Assembly (NCBI GenBank): GCA_030789695.1
Contig: CM061142.1
Span: 804,496,817-804,560,816 of the forward strand
Origin: Scilla litardierei
Lineage: Eukaryota; Streptophyta; Magnoliopsida; Asparagales; Asparagaceae
Direction: 5' to 3'
DNA length: 64,000 nucleotides
Below are positions 34,342 to 45,465 of the stretch, in pieces. The notes under the pieces are model-generated. The model was not told the DNA's origin. It saw only the letters and a program-made list of their open reading frames with translations, and did no database searches. Within the stretch, counting starts at the first letter, position 1; each line of letters starts with the position of its first letter. The position numbers and the translations under genes were made by a program.

Positions 34342-37300
34342 ATGGCCGGTAGACGCGTTACTCGAGGAGCTGGTAGTGGACCTGGAGCTGGTGGTGGAGC
34401 TGGACGTGTTGCGGATGCTGATAGAGAGCCCACTACAGCTGAGATGATGAGGATGATGCATCAGATGATGCAGGTTCAGCAGGGGATGCTACAGAATGCC
34501 CCTCGCTTCGAGCCGGGAGCAAAGCAGTTTCGGGAGCTGGGCCCGACATATTTCAATGGGTCGGAAGGACCATTAGCTGCGGACGAGTGGATGAAGAATA
34601 CAGAGGACAATCTGCTTCTCTCGAAGGTTAACCCGGCTGGATGGGTTGATCTGGTGAAGAAGCAACTGAAGGATAATGCTCGTAGCTGGTGGGAGTCTGA
34701 GGAGCAGATGCTGGTGAGGCCTATTCCCTGGGCCACTTTCAAGGCGAGATTTGATGAGGAATTTTTCCCTAAGGCTGCAAGGAGGGAGCTGATGCAGCAG
34801 TTTATTAATCTGAAGCAGGGAAATCTGACGGTGGATCAGTACCACCAAGAGTTCATGAGATTGAGTCGCTTTGCGCCAAAGATGGTGGAGACCGCTGAAG
34901 ATCGAGCTCAGAGATTCTTGCAGGGCCTATCATTGGAGCTGCAGAGTCTGATGTCCACTTCGGACTTAGATTCTTATCAGAAGTTGCTGACCGCTGCCAA
35001 GAGACAGGAGCTGATTGCCAATCAGAAGAGAGGACAGTATTCTGGAGCTGGGAAGAGGCCTATGGCGCAGGCCAGAGCCGTGGTTAGGCCAGTGATGAAG
35101 CCTAATCAGTCCGTGCAGTTCAAGAAGCCAGGAGGGTCTGTTCAGAAGACGTGCCATTTTTGCGGCAGGACCGGCCATGTGAAGGACCAGTGCAGGAGAT
35201 TTCTGGGCCAGTGCCTACTTTGTGGCGACCCTAAGCATACAGTGAAGGATTGCCAGCTTGCTAGAAACCCGCCGAAAGCACCGATAGCCGCTGGACGTGG
35301 AGCACCTCTCATTCCTCAGAAGCAGGCATTCCAGCAGGCTGTTCAGCCTAGAAGGCAGGCTTTCACGATGACCGAGGTAGAGGCCGAGGCTGAGGATAGC
35401 GTTATTGCAGGTAACCCTCAGACTAGTATTTACTTTTCTTTAATTAATCTTGCATGTTAAATTAGAAGTTGTTTGCTAGAATAGGTTTTGATTGCTAGTC
35501 TGCTTGTTAGGTGTTATTTTAGTTTGTGCTTATCCCGCCCGAGTTCTTTTCGACTCCGGTGCATCCATGTGCATCTTATCCCGGAGTTTCATGGACAAGC
35601 ACTCTCTGACGACTTCCCCTCTTTCCAAGAGTTGGGATATCGTTACCGGGAATGGGGTGATCTCTGTGTCTCTTGGATGCCCATCTTGTTCTGTGGTAGT
35701 CTGTGGACTCGAGCTCTACGCCGATTTTATCGTCCACGATATTACCAACTATGATGCAGTTCTTGGGATGGATTGGCTTAGCTGCTTTTTCGCTACGATC
35801 GATTGTCGACGGAAGAAGGTAGTTTTCGAGATTCCTGGATATCCGGTCTTCGAATTCAGCAGCGGGAGCAGTTCGCTTGGGCCTGTCAGATTTCGGGCCA
35901 AGCCAGTGGTAGAGCTTGTAGCTTTGCAGATGGAGGTGACTAGACCAGCTGTGGTGAGAGATTTCGATGATGTCTTCCCCGAGGAGATTTCAGGACTGCC
36001 GCCCGATCGAGCTCTTGAGTTTTCGATTGATCTTATTCCGGGAGCGCAGCCTATTTCGAAAGCACCATATCGTATGGCTCCGGCAGAGTTAGAGGAGTTA
36101 CGTAAACAGTTGGATGAACTTCTGTAGAAGGGTTACATCAATCCGAGTGTGTCTCCGTGGGGAGCACCTGTTCTATTGGTGAAGAAGAAGGACGGTTCGC
36201 GTCGGATGTGCGTGGACTACAGAGAGTTGAATGCTGTCACCATCAAGAACAAGTATCCATTGCCGCGGATCGACGACATCTTTGATCAGCTTGGAGGATC
36301 GAGGGTTTTCTCTAAATTGGATCTGAGGAGCGGGTATCACCAGCTGAAGGTGAAGAAGGAAGATGTGCCGAAGACAGCGTTCAGAACGAAGTATGGACAC
36401 TACGAGTTCGTGGTTATGCCGTTCGGTGTGACCAACGCACCCGCAGTTTTCATGAACCTGATGAATCTGATATTTTATGATTTCTTAGATAAATTTGTCG
36501 TTATCTTTATTGACGACATCTTGATCTATTCGAAGTCAGAGGAGGAGCACGCTGAGCACTTGAGGACTGTTCTGGAGATTTTGAGGAAGCATCGCTTGTA
36601 TGCAAAGTATTCCAAGTGCGAGTTCTGGCTGGATAGAGTGGCTTTTCTTGGGCACGTGGTCTCGGGAGATGGCATATCCGTGGATCCGGAGAAGATCAAG
36701 GCTATCAGAGAGTGGCCGGTTCCACAGTCAGCGTCTGAGATCAGGAGTTTTCTTGGGCTTGCAGGTTATTATCGGCGCTTTATCAAGGACTTCTCTCGCA
36801 TTGCAGAGCCGATGACCAGACTGACGAGGAAGGATATACCATTTGTTTGGTCCGATTCTTGTGAGGGGGCCTTTACTGTTCTGAAGGAGAGATTGACGAC
36901 TGCCCCTGTTCTTGCTGTACCCGATCGGAGTGGTGGATTTGAGATCTTTTGTGATGCTTCTGGCAAAGGTCTCGGATGTGTTTTGCATCAGCACGGGCAT
37001 GTGGTCGCGTATGCTTCTCGGCAGCTTAAGGCTCATGAGAAGAATTACCCGACGCACGACTTGGAGTTGGCTGCAGTCGTATTTGCGCTCAAGATTTGGA
37101 GGCACTTCTTGCTGAGTGAGAAGGTGAAGATCTTCACCGACCACAAAAGCTTGAAGTATATCTTCACGCAGAAGGAGCTCAACATGCGACAGCGCCGATG
37201 GTTGGAGCTCATGGCCGATTATGAGATTGATTTACAGTATCACCCTGGCAAGGTGAATGTAGTTCCGGATGCGTTGAGCAGACTTCCAGCGGTGATGATG

Positions 37301-38906
37301 TTGACTTCGCAGTGGAGGTTGCAGCAGGATTTTTGCGAGTCTGATATTGAGATCGTTCTTCCTGGAGAGACTTCTTCGTTGATGTGTATGCAGATACAGT
37401 CGACGATCGTGGACCGGATCAAGGCGGGTCAGGCCGGAGACCCGAAGCTGGTGAAGATTCGGGAGCAGGTAGAAGCCGGACTGCGTACTGACTTCTTAAT
37501 TCATGGAGATGGTTCATTGAGATTTGGAGCCAGGTTGTGTGTGCCAGCTGGAGATATTAGAGAGGAGTTATTGGTCGAGGCACACAGTTCGCCGTATTCT
37601 GTGCATCCTGGTGGCACCAAGATGTACAAGGACCTTCGCCTGAACTATTGGTGGCATGGTATGAAGCGGAGTGTGGCTCGGAGTGTAGCCAAATGTTTGG
37701 TATGCCAGCAGGTAAAGGCGGAGCATCAGCGTACGGCAGGGTTGCTACAGCCGCTTCCGATTCCGGAGTGGAAGTGGCAACACATCACTATGGATTTCGT
37801 GACTGGACTACCTCGGAGTCCGAAACAGAATGACGCGATTTGGGTGATCGTGGACCGATTGACCAAATCCGCGCACTTTATCCCCTTCCGAGTAGGACAG
37901 TCTACTGAGATGCTAGCAAAGAGATATATGGAGGTAAATGCTTTTGCTCTCCGTTTTTATTTCCTTTCCTAGTTTAGATAGTGATGTAACGTGAATCGTG
38001 CAGGAGATCGTGCGACTTCACGGAGTCCCCGTGAGTATCGTGTCGGACAGAGATACGAGATTCACATCTCAGTTTTGGCAGAGTCTACAGAAGAGCCTGG
38101 GTACGAGTCTGAGTTTCAGTACCGCGTACCACCCGCAGACGGATGGTCAATCTGAGAGGACGATTCAGATTTTGGAGGACATGCTGAGAGCGTGTATGTT
38201 GGACTTCAAGGGATCTTGGGAAGATCATCTTCATCATGTGGAGTTCGCCTACAATAACAGCTACCAGGCGAGTATTGGCATGGCGCCATTCGCCGCGCTA
38301 TACGGAAAGAAATGTCGATCGCCACTGAGCTGGGATGACATTGGAGACAGGGAGCTGTTAGGGCCAGAGATGATCGTGGAGGCAGTGGATGTTGTGAGGA
38401 ACATCCGAAAGAAGCTGAGAATCGCGCAGGACCGTTTCAAGCATTGGGCAGATGATAAACGGCGACCATTGGAATTTCAGCCTGGAGATCACGTCTTTCT
38501 GAAGATCTCTCCGAATCGAGGAGTCATCCGATTTGGAAAGAGAGGCAAGCTGAGTCCGAGGTACATTGGGCCTTTTGATGTTCTGGAGAGAGTTGGAGCG
38601 GTGGCTTATCGCTTGGCGTTGCCACCATCACTGGAGGGAGTTCACGACGTGTTCCACGTATCCCAGTTACGTCGATACGTCAGTGATCCGTCTCATGCTG
38701 TGGATTTCTCGGAGATCACGGTTCGCCCGGATCTTACCTATGATCAGCAACCAGTGGAGATTCTGGATCGACGGCAGAAGAAGCTAAGGAATAAGACCGT
38801 CGACTTGGTTAGAGTGCAGTGGCGTCATGGTTCCCCTGGGGAGTCTACCTGGGAGCGTGAGGATGATATGAGAGAGCGCTTCCCGCACTTGTTTCTGGAG
38901 CAGTAG
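34342..38906 (+). CDS. Gag-pol polyprotein of element E (two introns, one in-frame TAG)
   Basis: One reading frame of 1,465 codons including the final stop, after removal of introns 35,411-35,510 and 37,934-38,003. ATG at 34,342 follows an acceptor-like TTCTTATTTTAG. Gag (from 34,342) has a capsid domain and two knuckles ([14 protein letters not shown] and [14 protein letters not shown]). Protease at 35,511 onward has the active site LFDSGAS. RT at about 36,150-36,900 has FIDDILIYS. RNase H starts near 36,940 ([11 protein letters not shown]). Integrase at about 37,570-38,350 has an HHCC zinc domain ([11 protein letters not shown]) and the core DFVTGLP, SDRDTRF and [11 protein letters not shown]. 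The tail [15 protein letters not shown]...[14 protein letters not shown] is chromodomain-like. A TAG at 36,125-36,127 interrupts the frame between protease and RT (DELL-stop-KGYINPS). Apart from that the protein looks intact. Confidence 0.9.
35411..35510 (+). other. Predicted 100-bp intron between gag and protease of E
   Basis: Donor GCAG/GTAACC and acceptor TTGTTAG/GTG. Exon 1 ends after one base of a codon and exon 2 supplies the other two (G+GT), so the gag frame joins exactly to the protease frame ([20 protein letters not shown]). Without splicing, gag would stop at 35,460 and protease would have no start. A frameshift during translation is an alternative, but the intervening AT-rich, stop-containing 100 bp argues for splicing. 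Confidence 0.65.
36125..36127 (+). other. In-frame TAG between protease and RT of E
   Basis: A single stop inside an otherwise continuous frame (CTTCTGTAGAAGGGT). The codon in related elements is usually a sense codon here, so one point mutation suffices. Stop readthrough cannot be excluded but has no support in the sequence. Confidence 0.85.
37934..38003 (+). other. Predicted 70-bp intron within the integrase core of E
   Basis: Donor GGAG/GTAAATG and acceptor CGTGCAG/GAG. The intron lies exactly between codons and removes an in-frame stop (TTCCTAG). The joined text [19 protein letters not shown] restores the usual integrase core, between its first and second catalytic aspartates. Confidence 0.75.
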
Positions 38907-38951
38907 TTGGTGTTGATTCCGAGGGCGGAATCATTCATAAGGTGGGTAGGA

Positions 38952-41900
38952 TGTCACGGCCACTTTCCGGTCGTGAATTTTTAGCACGTTTGTTGTTCCG
39001 TTTGTGTATTTTCGTGTTCGGTTTTATTATTATTGTTCCATAGCTCAGCCGCGTGTTCGGACCCCGTTTTCACGACCCTCTCGGAGGCGCGATCGCCCCG
39101 GTATCTTCTTTTTAATTTTTGGAGGCCGTGGGACCAACTTGCTATAATCTTATTATCATTAATAAAACTTTTTTATTATTTTTAAATTCAATTTTTGAAT
39201 GCCTAAACATGTGTACGTTGGTTAAAAAGAGAAATCAAATCTTTTTAAATATTTCTTTTAAAACAAAATGAAATGGAATCTTTTATATAGGATTTTGTTA
39301 ATAGTCTTTTCGTTTTAAAACTTTTACCTAGCCACCATTATTCCCTTAGGCACACTCAGCAGGAGGTAGAAAGAGATGTATTTATTTACCAAAAGAAAGA
39401 AAGAGATGTATTTTATTGTTTTATTGTTTTATTGTTTTTTTTAACAAATCAATCTAACCCTAGACCCCACGTGATGCCAGCCCCACCCCTATTAATAGGC
39501 AACCTAGGTTTCTTTTCACAGCAAACACATTAACGAGCGCCGCCCCAAAATTGTTCTCCCCTCCGCAACTCGCACAGCTCTCATAGCGCATCATCCCCAC
39601 ATCGCGGCCTCGCCCAGCGCCCTCGTGTCGCTTAGTCCCGTCGTACTCTCGGCCTCCCCGCCGTCGTCCGGAGCCTCGCTGCTCAGCCCGTGCACAGCAG
39701 CGCGTGCTTCCCTCCGTAGCGTAGCAGTCCGCAGCGCAGCAGCACGCAGCGGCGGTCGGCGCCTCCCTCTCCTCCCCTGCAACGGACAACAAACCCTAAA
39801 AGTCTTAAAAGGTTAGTACTGTGTTTTATAATAGCTAGGTTAATTAGTAATATTATCATTTTTAATACCTATTAAACTGTGCTTTTCAATGTGATAGGTT
39901 AGAGCTTATAATAATAATTCATGTAGGTTAGTAGGATTGTGTTAATTTACAACCCATAATATTCACAGGTAGCTTTGTGGAGTTGGCTTATTTTTAATTA
40001 TGCTAGTTAGTGCAGTATGCTGGAATATATAAACGAGAACATGTAAATAAACTTAATATGACTGTGTCTAGCAGCCAGAAATGCCATTAACACAGTTCTT
40101 GAGATATTTCACCACATCATGCCACCTTGGGTGGCTGGCGGCATGTCATCCCAATCGCTAGCTTCTCTCTGATTGCATGCCACCCTAGGTAAGAAGAAAA
40201 CAGTAACCACCACTCAGTAATTCCCATAAGCAAGCCCAAAGAACATATTATGGGATATTACTTGCAGATGTAACTAAGTTTTCCCTCAAATCTGAGCAAG
40301 TTACCCTTTCAACTGGAAGCCTGGGAGCAAAACCGGGTACAAATATAGATAAGTGGGTTGGAGAATTGATGGAAATTTGCCACGTAGGACGAGGCTGTGG
40401 GCAGTGTCTTCCAATTGTAATATAGATATCTCTGTACGAATTAACATAGCATCTGTTTATTTTTTTTAGTAAGTGCTATCATTTTGCCTTCATTAGTCCT
40501 ATTCTGTACATGATGACAAAGAACACTCATGTCAGCAAGCCCTATATAAATTTTTGGGTTAATCAGTTATTTAAATATTGGTAAAATTTATTAGTAGAAG
40601 GACATGAAAGTTTATTTTTCTCCAACAAGGTATTATTCTTAATATGTTAGTAGAATCATTACTAGTAGCATGTTATATGATAGTTGGTTTAATATTATGA
40701 TATGGACAACACCCTAGGTTAGATAACCTAATGAAATGAATTATTATTTAATATGTTGGAGTGAACCTAATTCAGATATATATTTAATCTAAACAGAGAA
40801 CCAGTCGTTACATAGCGTGTAGCTCGACGAGAAGAACCCACGACAACTGATATCCCCGGAAACAGGCAAGTGATACTTGCCAGTTTTCTATTTAGGCCAC
40901 GTCTTAGGCCATTTTGTACCGTAGTGTAAAAGAGACTAGGCAGTGAAATGATAGCTGCCTAGACGCCACTTTTAGATCTAGCTTGACAACGAAGCTAGAT
41001 CCGTCACTTTTACCATGCTTGCATTCATGTTACCATGCCATGTTTAATTTCAAATTAACGGTACGCAAATTTAACTGCTCATTGTCATGTAATTGCATGC
41101 ATCTAATGAATGTCGTGATTGAGTAGCACACGCTACACTTATTGTATTGATTGAGGCTAGGCACCTGCTTTTGCGGGCATAACCCTATGCCAAAAAACAC
41201 TTCCTGGCTCGTGATCCAGAAGCGAGCTCATGTACTTGGGAAACCCTGGCTCGATACACGTGGAGGGGTAGGGTTAAGCTGCCACGCAGCGTAGAAGGAT
41301 GCCTGATCCGCTCCTTCAGCTGTAAGGGGAAAACTCTGTGCACAATGTGATAGGATAGTGATCGTGATTGTAAATTAATGTTCTCGTAATGCATGTCATC
41401 ATGTCATCTTTAAATGTTGCATCCTTAAAATGTCATTTCAAATTATTGCACCATTTTAGAACTGTTAGTCGACTTTTGTTATTTATATCCTTGCACAAAA
41501 GCTCTCCGCTCCTTTTGGGAGACTTTTGCTGACATGTGCCCTTTTCTCTTTGGGTGTCACATGTCAGGTTCTGAGTTAGAGTTACCAGCTGGGGACGAGC
41601 AGTTCGTGGACGTTGAGTTCGAGGCACCTGCTGAGACCGAGTACGAGGACACTGGTGACCAGTCCTAGATTCACCTGGGTCTTCTTAGTTGTCATACTTA
41701 TTAGTTGTTGCTGTTAGTTTTCGGTGCGTAGCACCAGACTTTCCTTTCTTTTGTTTCGGCCATGTTTTAGGCCTATTGTTCAGACTTATTCTTTTGTGAC
41801 TGTCTGGGATGTTGGAAATTGTTGGATGTTATTGAGCTGGTGGATGTTTCTTTATCTGCTGTGTTATTATTGTTGTTGTTTCTCGCGATGCAAAGAACCT

Positions 41901-42012
41901 GCAAATCATTTGAAATTTTTATAGACGCTTATCAGACTGCAGCTTCACAGCTCCACGTCTGAGCGGACCTCCTCACGTCTCGCCTTCCATTTTAGGGGAG
42001 CGGGGCGTGACA
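38952..42012 (+). repeat. 3' LTR of element E
   Basis: 3,061 bp, the same length as the 5' LTR and offset by exactly 7,808 bases. It ends GGGCGTGACA before the target duplication GATCC. It would supply polyadenylation for the element. Confidence 0.93.
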
Positions 42013-42111
42013 GATCCTATGAAATAACCCCTTCAGGTATTTAAAGGATCAAGAGAAAAGAGAGAGAGAAACGTCGCTTTCAAAACTCCAACGGATCTAA
42101 ATCTGAAGCAG

Positions 42112-42642
42112 ACTAGTCGGTCTAAGAAGGATCACTGACCGACTAGTTCATCAACTAGTCGGTCGGTGATTCAACATGGACCGACTAACAGCTCGACAGC
42201 CAAAAGAGAGATTTCCAGGCAACATGAACTAGTCGGTCTAAGAAGACTTGCCAACCGACTAGTTTGCCAACTAGTCGGTCGGTGAGTGTTATTTGACCGA
42301 CTAAGAGTGAAATGCACGAAGCTGAATACAAGTTACACTAGTCGGTCTAAGAACAAATGATGACCGACTAGTTTCACAACTAGTCGGTCGATGAATGTTC
42401 TTGGACCGACTAACTGTAAACAGTAACTCAGGCTGTACAGAGGCAAGCTCAACTAGTCGGTCTGAGAAGGATTCCTAACCGACTAGATCGTCATCTAGTC
42501 GGTCGGTGAACCTTCTTTGATCGACTAATTGATCGACATGGCTGAGCTGAAATGAGTTAGGACATCTAGTCGGTTCATGAAGAGTTGCCGACCGACTAGA
42601 TCGGCATCTAGTCGGTTGGTGACTCTACTTGAACCAACTAAG
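42112..42642. repeat. CTAGTCGGTC inverted-repeat array in C
   Basis: Five units of 110-120 bp. Each contains a forward CTAGTCGGTCT, then GACCGACTAG about 20 bp later, then CTAGTCGGTCGGTGA, then GGACCGACTAA. Units are separated by unrelated spacers of about 30-40 bp. Every unit can fold into two adjacent hairpins. Confidence 0.85.
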
Positions 42643-43044
42643 ATGCACTAGAAGCCGAGGGAAGAAGCGATAGGCTTCGGGAAAGTTTCTAATGGCTTCT
42701 ATGATAATCCTAGCTCTAAGATATGAGCGAAATGAAGGTTATAAGGTAAGTCCTACTCAAGGCTTAACATTCTAATCTATGAAGCTAGAAGACTATAAAA
42801 TAAACCGTACGAGCCGTCTTCAAAGCTTCAATCTTTATTCCTCTTGACTTCAATATTGCTCCTTGAGCTTCAACGAAGCTCCAGGCACACGATCACGCAT
42901 ATTGAGAAGTCTTGAGACGTCGCTTTTGTTGTACGTGGTATTTTGGCGACGATCTCCATAACTGCGCTCACAAACTGTTAGTTCATGATATATTTATGTT
43001 TGCTCATCATCCAAAACCAAATCCGGGGAGTCCAATACTCAACA

Positions 43045-43458
43045 ATAGGGGCAGTGCCAGTTGGACGTAAATTATGAGTGGCGAGCAGTAAATCTCGATT
43101 CTGCTCCGCTCTAAGGAGGCAAGAGATCAGATCAGAGAATTTCGTGAAGTTGCGTTCACGATACTGCTGCATGAGGATTGCATATTTCTCGTGAAACGAG
43201 GTAAATGTCTTTTCCAACATGCGTTGCTCTGTCACTTCTTCACCGCACAACTTCAGGCGTGAGGTGATAGTATGAAGTGCAGAATTATACTCAGCGACGG
43301 ACTTATAGTCCTGAAGTCAGAGGTTTTCCCACTCATAACTGGCACGCGGTAATATTACATCAATTTGATGTTTATACAGTGCCTCCAACGCTGTCCACAA
43401 CTCCATTGGGTCCTCTACCGTTAGGTATTCGGCCTTTAAGGTCCGATCTATATGTTTC
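43045..43458 (-). pseudogene. Element D gag, middle part
   Basis: Segment of D between insertions C and B. On the minus strand it reads LKAEYLTVEDPMELWTALEA, YKHQIDVILPRASYEWENL, a stop, LQDYKSVAEYNSALHTI, LKLCGEEVTEQRMLEKTFTS and LISCLLRAEQNRDLLLATHN. Very similar text is found in A at 5,345-5,629. It is a UBN2-type copia gag capsid region. One in-frame stop is visible. Confidence 0.85.
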
Positions 43459-45448
43459 TGTAGTGACCCTGTGCTATGAGGAATAAACACTAGAGGGGGG
43501 ATGAATAGTGTTTTATAGAATTATAAGGAATTTACGCCAAATAAAACTCTACTTAACCAACAAATGCGGAATAAAATAAATGAACAACAACGCAAGAAAG
43601 AAAGCAATGCAAACATGCAATCTACCATGGTTCGGTGCCACCCAAGTCTCCCCGACTTATTCCCGGTGCCCTAATCCAGTAACACCCAGATCCCCTCCGG
43701 ATACTCTAGTAAAACCACTAGAGCTTTCCTTAGACCACTTGCGGAAACCCCACAAGTGCAATCGACCTATGCCTATGCCTTGAGATATAAAATGAAAAAT
43801 AAAACTTCTTATCACAAAATCCTATGCCTTGAGAAATACTTACCAATTTGGGGCAAGAATGGATTTTGAGGAATATGAGATCACCAAACCCTAGCTCCAC
43901 CAAGATGAGCAGCAATAGATGGCTAGGGAGAAGTTGGTGACTTGGAATCAAGTTATTAGCTTGAGAAGCTCACAAGGAATGAGAATCTCTCTTGAGGAAT
44001 TAGTGCTCAAAGAGTGAGAGAGAGATTCTTGTGAGATGAGAGAGCTTGGAATTGGAGTTGAATGGCTCTTCTCAAAGGTGTGAAAATGTCTCTAATTTCA
44101 GCCTTGGATCCCTGGTTAGAAGCACACAAACTTATATAGGGAAGAGAGAAAACTGTCACAAAATTCGTGGCATTAAATGCTCCAACGGCTCTATTCTGAA
44201 GCTGCTTAATCGGTCTAAGAAGGATCATCAACAGACTAGATTGACAACTAGTCGGTCAGTGAACCTTCTTGGACCGACTAGATGGTTGACAGAGAAGATG
44301 GTGAAATCTGGGTAAGAACTAGTCGGTCTAAGAAGGATCATCAACCGACTAGATTGACAACTAGTCGGTCAGTGAACCTTCTTGGACCGTCTAGATTGGC
44401 TTTTAATGCATTAACCATCCTTCTTGAACCAACTAACTGGTCAACAGTACAAAGGTCGAATTTCACACGGAAAACTAGTCGGTCTGAGAAGAGACACCAA
44501 CCGACTAGATCGTCATTTAGTCGGTCGGTGAACCTTCTTCGACCGACTAATTGGTCAACAAATGGTCTTGAATTGATTAGGACAACTAGTCGGTTTGAGA
44601 AGGATTTCCAACCGACTAAATCGTCATCTAGTCGGTCGGTGAACCTTCTTGGACCGACTAATTGACCAACAGTGAATGGGCTGAATTAAGCAAGGATATC
44701 TAGTCGGTTCAAGAAGGATTCCCAACCGATTAGATCGTCATCTAGTCGGTTGGTTCTTCTTCTTGAACCAACTAAGATGCATATGAAGCCGTGAAATGAA
44801 ACGATAGTCTACGGGAAAGTTTCTAATGGCTTCTAAGGCAATCCTAGAGATACGATATGAAAGTTATGAAGATTTCTAGGCAAGTACTACTCAAGGCTTA
44901 ACATTCTACTAAACCGAAGCTAGAAGACAATATAAATAACATGACGAACCGTCTTCGAAGCTTCAACATGGAGAATCCGAATCCCTTGACTTCATGAATC
45001 CTCCTTGAGCTTCAACAAAGCTCCAGGCACAACGATCACGCGTTCTCAGGAAGTCTTGGGACGTCGCTTGAGATGAACAAATCACTTTACCGACGATCTC
45101 CATAATTCTTCATGGACTTGAGTCTTTTAGTTGAATGACTTGAATATCTTCAACGTCATGGTCTTCGAAGCTTTTGACTCATCCATTCCTTTCTTCTCTT
45201 TGGATTGAATCTCCATTCATTTGTTGATGAAATTGGGTTGAGGTTTGAAGTAGCCTTTGAGTTCTTCAAGCCAATGCTTCACCTTTGTTGATCTACCAAG
45301 TCCTCCACTTGAATCAACACGTGTAGTCACTTTTGATCTTCTTGAATCTAATTGGTGACTTTTTAGCTAACTACAATCACAAGAGTTAGTCACAATGATT
45401 TGTGTTTGATCATCATCAAAATCAAGGTGGAGAGTCCAATACTCAACA
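43459..45448 (-). repeat. 3' LTR of element B
   Basis: 1,990 bp, TGTAGTGACCC to ATACTCAACA on the plus strand. It aligns with 51,495-53,528. It contains the inverted-repeat array at 44,209-44,776. Open frames of 120-170 codons here follow the array and are not genes. Confidence 0.92.
44209..44776. repeat. CTAGTCGGTC inverted-repeat array, left LTR of B
   Basis: About five to six units of 110-150 bp with the pattern CTAGTCGGTCTAAGAAGGA ... CAACCGACTAGAT ... CTAGTCGGTCGGTGAACC ... GGACCGACTAATTG. One unit (about 44,225-44,345) is extra compared with the right LTR (52,400-52,856), so unit number changes by unequal exchange or slippage. Confidence 0.85.
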
Positions 45449-45465
45449 TTCTCCCCCTTTTTGAT
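45449..45465 (-). other. Polypurine tract of element B
   Basis: Minus strand AAAAAGGGGGAGAA abutting the 3' LTR. Confidence 0.8.

Larger units (their letters stand above)
31144..42012 (+). mobile_element. Element E: young, nearly intact Tekay-like Ty3/gypsy chromovirus
   Basis: 10,869 bp with two LTRs of 3,061 bp and an exact GATCC duplication (31,139-31,143 and 42,013-42,017). The LTRs agree almost everywhere I compared them; one difference is T at 32,428 against C at 40,236, so insertion is recent. The domain order gag-PR-RT-RNaseH-INT-chromodomain-like tail and the 3-kb LTRs fit the Tekay/Del lineage of chromoviruses. A polypurine tract (AAGGTGGGTAGGA, 38,939-38,951) precedes the 3' LTR. 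No standard primer site was recognised after the 5' LTR (next bases GGTTTTGTTGG). Base composition is clearly more GC-rich than the older elements around it. Confidence 0.95.
30454..43044 (-). mobile_element. Element C: solo LTR related to B, host of gypsy element E
   Basis: The ends TGTAGTGCCC (30,454) and ATACTCAACA (43,044) match the ends of the LTRs of B. Flanking duplications are ATAGG at 30,449-30,453 and 43,045-43,049. Removing E and one copy of its target duplication leaves 1,717 bp, the size of a single LTR with no internal region. It is therefore a solo LTR left by LTR-LTR recombination, with E inserted later. It shares with B an AATGCGGAATAA segment, CACCCAAGTCTCCCCGACTT, and an array of CTAGTCGGTC repeats (42,112-42,642). 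The match is partial, so C is a sister subfamily of B. Confidence 0.9.

Noticed and set aside
44046..44665. Open frames with repeated SRSVNLLGPTNWST text in the LTR of B
   Set aside because: The protein repeat is a by-product of the CTAGTCGGTC array; it sits in the LTR and is antisense to the element.
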